Shown here piece by piece: positions 6,179 through 9,706 of a stretch of 9,706 bases of DNA (position 1 is the first letter of the stretch; each line of letters starts with the position of its first letter). The translations under genes were made by a program, and so were the position numbers. A model generated the notes under the pieces. The model was given only the letters and a program-made list of their open reading frames with translations, was not told the DNA's origin and did not search any database. Location: NCBI GenBank assembly GCA_002313335.1, contig DCBC01000057.1, positions 7,557 through 17,262 of the forward strand. The letters run 5' to 3'. The DNA is from Porticoccaceae bacterium UBA1117 (GTDB lineage Bacteria; Pseudomonadota; Gammaproteobacteria; Pseudomonadales; Porticoccaceae).

Positions 6179-7540
6179 CTAAGAGTTAGAAAAAAATCCT
6201 AGGTTTGCATCCTTACCTAGCCGTGACTTAAACGCCTGTAAGTTGGGCAACACGTAACTAATTTTAGATAAAGGTACACCTAGCCAAAGCGCCAGCTCTG
6301 CAAAGTATTGGTTATTAGAAGTCGTAGGCGCAAAAACTCCTTGGCCGATATTTAATGGATTTGACGGCGATAAGTCGGGATACTGACCGTATATTTGAGA
6401 GCCTTGTATATCACCGCCCATCACAATCTGATGACCGCCCCAGCCATGATCTGAACCAGATCCATTAGATTTTAGCGATCGACCAAACTCTGATGCAGTA
6501 AATGTTGTAACATCATCAAACAAGCCAAGCTCAGAAAGTGCATTGCGAAAAGATAGTAGTCCTTGACTCAAAACAGGCAACATCGAGGCCTGACTTGCGA
6601 GCAACTGGTGATGGTGATCCCACCCATTAAAACTGACATAAAAAATCTGCCGAGCTGGCTTCGTAGGATCTTGTTCGGAGATAATTTGCGCCACTTTCGA
6701 TAGCTGCTGGGAAAAATGGTCTTGTGCGAATTTTGTTTGGAAATCTGAGAGTTTGTTTTGCTCATTACCAGCTGCAACACCATTTTTCTTAGCCATAGTG
6801 ATTTTAGTATCTGGCCAGTGTGACGAGGCGCCATGTAAATTATGGTATGCTTTTTTAGCTAACTGACTGGTTACAAAGTCGAAATCAATCCCAACAGAAC
6901 GCTCTGAGAATGATGAACGAATTCGAGGGGGTTCGCAGTCGTAGGGAAAAGTTTTAGTGCCAAGCTGGAAGGTATTAGCTCCGCACATTGATACGCTTAC
7001 AGGGATATCATTAGCGGGAAAGACACCCTGTAACGAATCTGCTGCGCGACCACCCCATCCTGATGAGGTAATTAACTTCGACGAACCAGCTTGCCACTGA
7101 CCTATCTGGCCTGTGTGCGACAATAATTGTGAAGGCCCAAAGTCAACATTAGACTTAAGCTCAGCTGCACTAAGAGGCTTGTTTAGAGCACCAACATTTG
7201 CGATAAATGCTGCTTCACCATTGTTATAAAGCTCACGCAGCTCTGGCATACCTGGATGCACGCCGTAGGATCTGCCAGTTTTGGTATGACCAGCCAGATC
7301 TAGTAAGCTACTGCGGTTCAATGCCAGATTCGTGCGAGCATCTGAGTACGCCGAATACTGGCTAGCATCCGATGGAACCAGCATGTTGAAAGAGTCATAG
7401 CCGCCAGCCAAGTTAATACATACAAGAGCGCGATATCCGTAGGCATGAGACAAACGACTACTTCCCATAATCATTGGAGACGCAATTAAGGATGCACCTA
7501 TTGCGCCGCTATTTTTTATAAAACGACGTCGTGTTAGCAT
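6179..7540 (-). CDS. DUF1501-family protein with Tat signal
   Basis: Exported protein of the DUF1501 family (alkaline-phosphatase/sulfatase-like fold; no settled enzymatic role), 453 residues, about full length. The N-terminus is a classic twin-arginine signal: TRRRFIK (3-9), a hydrophobic stretch, then a possible signal-peptidase site after SHA (31-33). Family landmarks in order are LAGGYDSFNMLVP (44-56), YGVHPGM (92-98), SHTGQIGQWQAG (141-152), FNGWDHHHQ (304-312), ASEFGR (349-354) and SDHGWGGH (363-370); the last three supply the acidic and histidine residues expected of a metal site. A good Shine-Dalgarno (AAGGA, 7 nt before the ATG) supports the start. It lies 125 bp after the SnoaL-like gene on the same strand, probably in the same transcription unit. 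DUF1501 genes are commonly paired with DUF1800; no such partner is in the window. Confidence 0.93.
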   Translation of the reverse strand: MLTRRRFIKNSGAIGASLIASPMIMGSSRLSHAYGYRALVCINLAGGYDSFNMLVPSDASQYSAYSDARTNLALNRSSLLDLAGHTKTGRSYGVHPGMPELRELYNNGEAAFIANVGALNKPLSAAELKSNVDFGPSQLLSHTGQIGQWQAGSSKLITSSGWGGRAADSLQGVFPANDIPVSVSMCGANTFQLGTKTFPYDCEPPRIRSSFSERSVGIDFDFVTSQLAKKAYHNLHGASSHWPDTKITMAKKNGVAAGNEQNKLSDFQTKFAQDHFSQQLSKVAQIISEQDPTKPARQIFYVSFNGWDHHHQLLASQASMLPVLSQGLLSFRNALSELGLFDDVTTFTASEFGRSLKSNGSGSDHGWGGHQIVMGGDIQGSQIYGQYPDLSPSNPLNIGQGVFAPTTSNNQYFAELALWLGVPLSKISYVLPNLQAFKSRLGKDANLGFFSNS

Positions 7541-7593
7541 AAAAGTGTCCTTTTTAAGAAATTATTTATGTTACTTCTTTTGCTCACGTTTCA

Positions 7594-7626
7594 GCTATTT
7601 TGCTGACGCTATTTTCGCTCGAGCGA
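7594..7626. repeat. Direct repeat plus 12-bp palindrome in the SnoaL-DUF1501 spacer
   Basis: GCTATTTT occurs at 7594-7601 and again at 7608-7615, a 14-bp period, and is followed by the perfect palindrome TCGCTCGAGCGA (7615-7626). These sit within the 125-bp gap before the DUF1501 gene. No clear terminator or promoter is seen here. A regulatory or RNA-structural role is possible but unsupported beyond the symmetry. Confidence 0.35.
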
Positions 7627-7665
7627 CTTAATGCATTTAGGCTTTTGACTTAGGCCAAATACTGA

Positions 7666-8775
7666 TTAGAACTTGCGAGGATTCAACTTACTGGTACTTG
7701 TAGAAAATCCTTTAACCGGAAGGTCCCACCAGTCGATCCCTTGCTTTCTAAGCTCATGCTGACGATGCATTCGGTCGAAAAGATCGACACCCATCTGCAT
7801 AAATAGATCAATTAGATCGATCGGAATCCAATTCTGAATAAGATGGTCACCGTCTCGTCTGTACCAGTCAAAGTCACGAAGTGTCATCATCTTTCCAGTA
7901 CCAGCAATTCCCTGGTATTCTCCATGATGTAAAGAGAATTTAGAATCCCAAATGCCGAGAGCACCAAATTGACCTTCTGCATAATAACCCATGAAACGCC
8001 CGCCAGGCTTTTCATTGATTTCTCGATCACCGAATCCAAGAACCCAGGGTCTCTGATGGAAGTCCTTATATTCTTCAATAGTGTGTGAAGAGCCAATACC
8101 TGTTGGACCCATCCAATGAAAATCGGGATGCCAGAAATACTCGTGCTGCATCGTTTCCATATTTCCCATGTCACGATCTCTGTTGTACCAGCCCATGCTG
8201 GTAGCCATCGCGTCAACTAACTGAAGTGTTTTGCGACTCTCAAGGTCATCTTGCTCTGTTAAAAGAATACCGTTCTCACCGGGCTTCACGGTCTTTCCTC
8301 CTTCTTGACCGAAGGCTGGAGGTAATACCTGAAATCCCGCTTGTTTCATGACGCCAAGAATGTCGAAGATGACATAACTCTCAACTATCTTTTCGTCACG
8401 CATGACAAAAAACTGACCAAAGTTGATGTGCGTTTTTTTACCTGTTGCAGGAATACCCAGCCAATCATGCACAAATGTGCCTGTTAAATAGCCATAGCCA
8501 GATACCCATTCTTCACCATCAGACAAGCCACCTAACAGAATCTGGGGAACACGCTTTATATCAGGGAATGCATTCAATAATGGCTCCCAAAACGTAGTGA
8601 TCAGAGCATCGATCCCACGAATCTGATTAAAAGGTTGAGATCCATTCCAGTTGATATTTTTATGGAAGACTTTTTTGCAGATGCCTTTTACCTCGCTAGG
8701 CCGAGCGCTATTCATACGCTGCCAATAGTCCCATACAATCGCCTTGTTCTTTTGGTTTTTAGCTTTCCAATCCAT
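7666..8775 (-). CDS. Tandem SnoaL-like (NTF2-fold) protein
   Basis: Two SnoaL-like domains in one 369-residue chain, about residues 10-150 and 185-335. Single SnoaL-type domains are 130-150 residues and act as polyketide cyclases, isomerases or hydrolases. The repeats are visible directly: WLGIPATGKK (105-114) and YQGIAGTGKM (287-296), then ESYVIFDILGVMKQ (132-145) and QNWIPIDLIDLFMQ (314-327). The family's conserved aspartate falls at D138 and D320, exactly 182 residues apart. There is no signal peptide, so it is probably cytoplasmic. A good Shine-Dalgarno (GAGGA, 6 nt before the ATG) fixes the start. Upstream by 24 bp is the end of a frameshifted small gene; DUF1501 follows downstream. The fold assignment is strong, but the substrate is not identifiable; a role in breaking down or rearranging a cyclic compound is only a guess from the family. 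Confidence 0.88.
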   Translation of the reverse strand: MDWKAKNQKNKAIVWDYWQRMNSARPSEVKGICKKVFHKNINWNGSQPFNQIRGIDALITTFWEPLLNAFPDIKRVPQILLGGLSDGEEWVSGYGYLTGTFVHDWLGIPATGKKTHINFGQFFVMRDEKIVESYVIFDILGVMKQAGFQVLPPAFGQEGGKTVKPGENGILLTEQDDLESRKTLQLVDAMATSMGWYNRDRDMGNMETMQHEYFWHPDFHWMGPTGIGSSHTIEEYKDFHQRPWVLGFGDREINEKPGGRFMGYYAEGQFGALGIWDSKFSLHHGEYQGIAGTGKMMTLRDFDWYRRDGDHLIQNWIPIDLIDLFMQMGVDLFDRMHRQHELRKQGIDWWDLPVKGFSTSTSKLNPRKF

Positions 8776-8799
8776 GGTCTATCCTCATTAATTTAAAAT

Positions 8800-9040
8800 T
8801 TAGTGTAGTACCTTTAATAACTTGGCCAAGATCGGTATCGTCTTAAGCGGCACGAAGAGTATTAGGCTAGCGAATTTTCGTTCTTCGAGTTCAGCTCTTA
8901 TAGGTAATGTCTCTTTGCAGTATCTCAACTAACGACAGTTTCTCTGTGCATTTAGGGTTGGCAGTTACGACAGAAATAGCAAGCGCAGCCATATCGGTAC
9001 TGGCGAGGGCTGCGAGAATTTTTCTTCTAGATAATTGCAT
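8800..9040 (-). pseudogene. Small Tat-signal protein gene, apparently frameshifted
   Basis: An ATG at 9040, with AGG and GAG purine motifs just upstream, opens a 49-residue frame. Its product begins MQLSRRKILAALAST, a twin-arginine motif followed by a hydrophobic segment, and ends at TGA (8893-8891). In the next frame coding-like sequence continues without a stop (RAELEERKF, then KTIPILAKLLKVL) to TAA at 8802-8800, 24 bp before the SnoaL-like start. The second frame is closed by TAG just before codon 39 of the first, so one shift between about 8926 and 8894 would join them into roughly 79 residues. A 1-bp insertion or 2-bp deletion would explain this, as would a sequencing error. An aspartate in the hydrophobic segment also suggests decay. 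I do not recognise the family. Alternatively the 49-residue product alone is functional. Confidence 0.5.
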
Positions 9041-9104
9041 AGATCTCAACCTAATTAGGGCTAATGGCCGGTAATCCTTTAAATGCCTTCACTAGTATCG
9101 GCGC

Positions 9105-9117
9105 CAGATTAAATCTG
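9105..9117. promoter_or_regulatory. Perfect 13-bp palindrome, candidate operator
   Basis: CAGATT-A-AATCTG is a perfect palindrome about one central base. It begins directly after the predicted -10 box of the leftward promoter, so it would span the transcription start. That is a standard position for a repressor site. Confidence 0.45.
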
Positions 9118-9146
9118 ATGTTATTAATAATTGACTTCGACGTCAA
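9118..9146 (-). promoter_or_regulatory. Candidate sigma70 promoter of the Tat-SnoaL-DUF1501 unit
   Basis: On the - strand, TTGACG (9146-9141, 5 of 6 matches) is followed by 17 bp and TAACAT (9123-9118, 4 of 6). Predicted transcription starts near 9111, giving a leader of about 70 nt before the ATG at 9040. The -35 lies within an inverted repeat (TTGAC 9131-9135, GTCAA 9142-9146). Confidence 0.5.
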
Positions 9147-9478
9147 GTTTCAGAAATAGAGGCTATGGGACTAGTTTTAAAATTGGTTCGGCGTCTAGCT
9201 TTAGTACTTTTAAGGTAAGGCAAAATGATTATTTATTGTTTTGGCTATCTCTATTAAGGTTTGTATGGTGAGTCGATTTGATTCATGAAGAAGAGTAGCC
9301 ACAGTAGAATACATGCAGAGCAGGGTCATATTTACTTGTAATAATAGTTAGTGGGCCTTGTTTTTTTAAAAAAATGATGTGATGGAGAAGAGCCATATCC
9401 TGATCTATTGCCAAGTTCCAGTTATAACCGACTACTCTATTGATACCATTTTCCCATCTGATTGCATTGCAAGAGTAT
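9147..9478. other. Spacer between divergent promoters; no convincing gene
   Basis: AT-rich sequence with frequent stops on both strands. I see no gene with both a start and a ribosome site, no tRNA-like fold and no terminator. It includes a T7A7 tract (9361-9374) that may be bent DNA. The longest open stretch is a 71-codon frame on the - strand without a usable start. Together with the flanking promoters it makes up most of a 616-bp gene-free interval. Confidence 0.6.
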
Positions 9479-9518
9479 GTTGAATTAATTCGTTCAAACT
9501 ATTAATCTAAACGTTCAA
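9479..9518. promoter_or_regulatory. Repeated CGTTCAA motifs upstream of the rightward promoter
   Basis: CGTTCAA occurs at 9491-9497 and 9512-9518, 21 bp apart start to start, which is two helical turns. A reversed half-site, GTTGAA, lies at 9479-9484. The proximal copy ends 16 bp before the -35 box at 9535, where a transcription activator would bind. Confidence 0.4.
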
Positions 9519-9534
9519 CAGTGTGTAAAAAGAA

Positions 9535-9563
9535 TTGACTTTATTTTGCATTCGAAGTACAAA
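9535..9563 (+). promoter_or_regulatory. Candidate sigma70 promoter of the rightward gene
   Basis: TTGACT (9535-9540, 5 of 6 matches) is followed by 17 bp and TACAAA (9558-9563, 4 of 6). Predicted transcription starts near 9570, giving a leader of about 87 nt before the ATG at 9657. Confidence 0.5.
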
Positions 9564-9656
9564 GTACGAAGATCTATGTTTTAAAATTTTGATGCATAGG
9601 CCTTAGTAAGGCTAGATTTAATACGGGAAGTATCAGAACTCATAAGGGAGAATATC

Positions 9657-9706
9657 ATGAAAAATTTAACAAAAAATAACAAGCTGGTCTTAGCAGTAGC
9701 GATTTC
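9657..9706 (+). CDS. Start of a Sec-exported protein, cut by the window end
   Basis: Only 16 codons are present. An ATG follows a strong Shine-Dalgarno (AAGGGAG, 9644-9650, 6 nt spacing). The product begins MKNLTKNNKLVLAVAIS: a basic start running into a hydrophobic segment, as in a Sec signal peptide. Its long leader and its position divergent to a catabolic-looking operon would suit another outer-membrane receptor, but nothing in the visible residues proves that. Confidence 0.75.
   Translation, partial: MKNLTKNNKLVLAVAI

Noticed and set aside
9165..9218. 17-codon + strand ORF encoding a hydrophobic, basic peptide (MGLVLKLVRRLALVLLR)
   Set aside because: The GAGG upstream is only 2 nt from the ATG, no promoter is seen, and such short frames are common by chance.
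9361..9374. T7A7 tract as a possible terminator or attachment site
   Set aside because: It is a simple A/T palindrome with no GC stem, no flanking repeats and no nearby integrase.
9283..9498. 71-codon open frame on the - strand within the divergent spacer
   Set aside because: It has no start codon until about halfway, no proper ribosome site, overlaps the CGTTCAA repeat, and an open stretch of this length is expected by chance in AT-rich DNA on two strands.

Overview
The window looks like accessory chromosome from a marine-type gammaproteobacterium. It is fairly AT-rich and carries a TonB-dependent receptor with the long plug typical of Cellvibrionales-like and sphingomonad-like bacteria. 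It also carries a Tat-exported DUF1501 protein, SnoaL-type proteins and a TPR-sulfotransferase. The lineage is inferred from gene content only; there is no marker gene here.

Left part (1-3372, + strand): the 3' portion of a TonB-dependent outer-membrane receptor (the signal peptide lies outside the window) ends in a strong intrinsic terminator. It is followed by an unrecognised 308-residue protein that looks like a beta-propeller. That gene has no Shine-Dalgarno sequence and may be leaderless.

Middle part (3389-5988, - strand): a two-gene operon, transcribed toward the propeller gene. It encodes an Asp/Asn beta-hydroxylase-type Fe(II)/2-oxoglutarate oxygenase, then, 8 bp later, a TPR-sulfotransferase fusion. 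These are two protein-modification-type enzymes beside a receptor with two extremely tyrosine-rich segments. A linked modification system is possible but is only an inference.

Right part (6179-9040, - strand): a second transcription unit. In order of transcription it holds a small, apparently frameshifted Tat-signal gene, a protein of two tandem SnoaL-like domains, and a Tat-exported DUF1501 protein. A sigma70-like promoter with a perfect 13-bp palindrome at the predicted start site sits at its head. A REP-like palindrome lies after DUF1501, before the promoter of the hydroxylase operon.

Right edge: about 616 bp without a convincing gene separates this unit from a divergent + strand gene whose first 16 codons encode a Sec-type signal peptide. 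This spacer contains both divergent promoters and a pair of CGTTCAA repeats spaced 21 bp apart. No rRNA, tRNA, CRISPR, transposase or integrase was seen.
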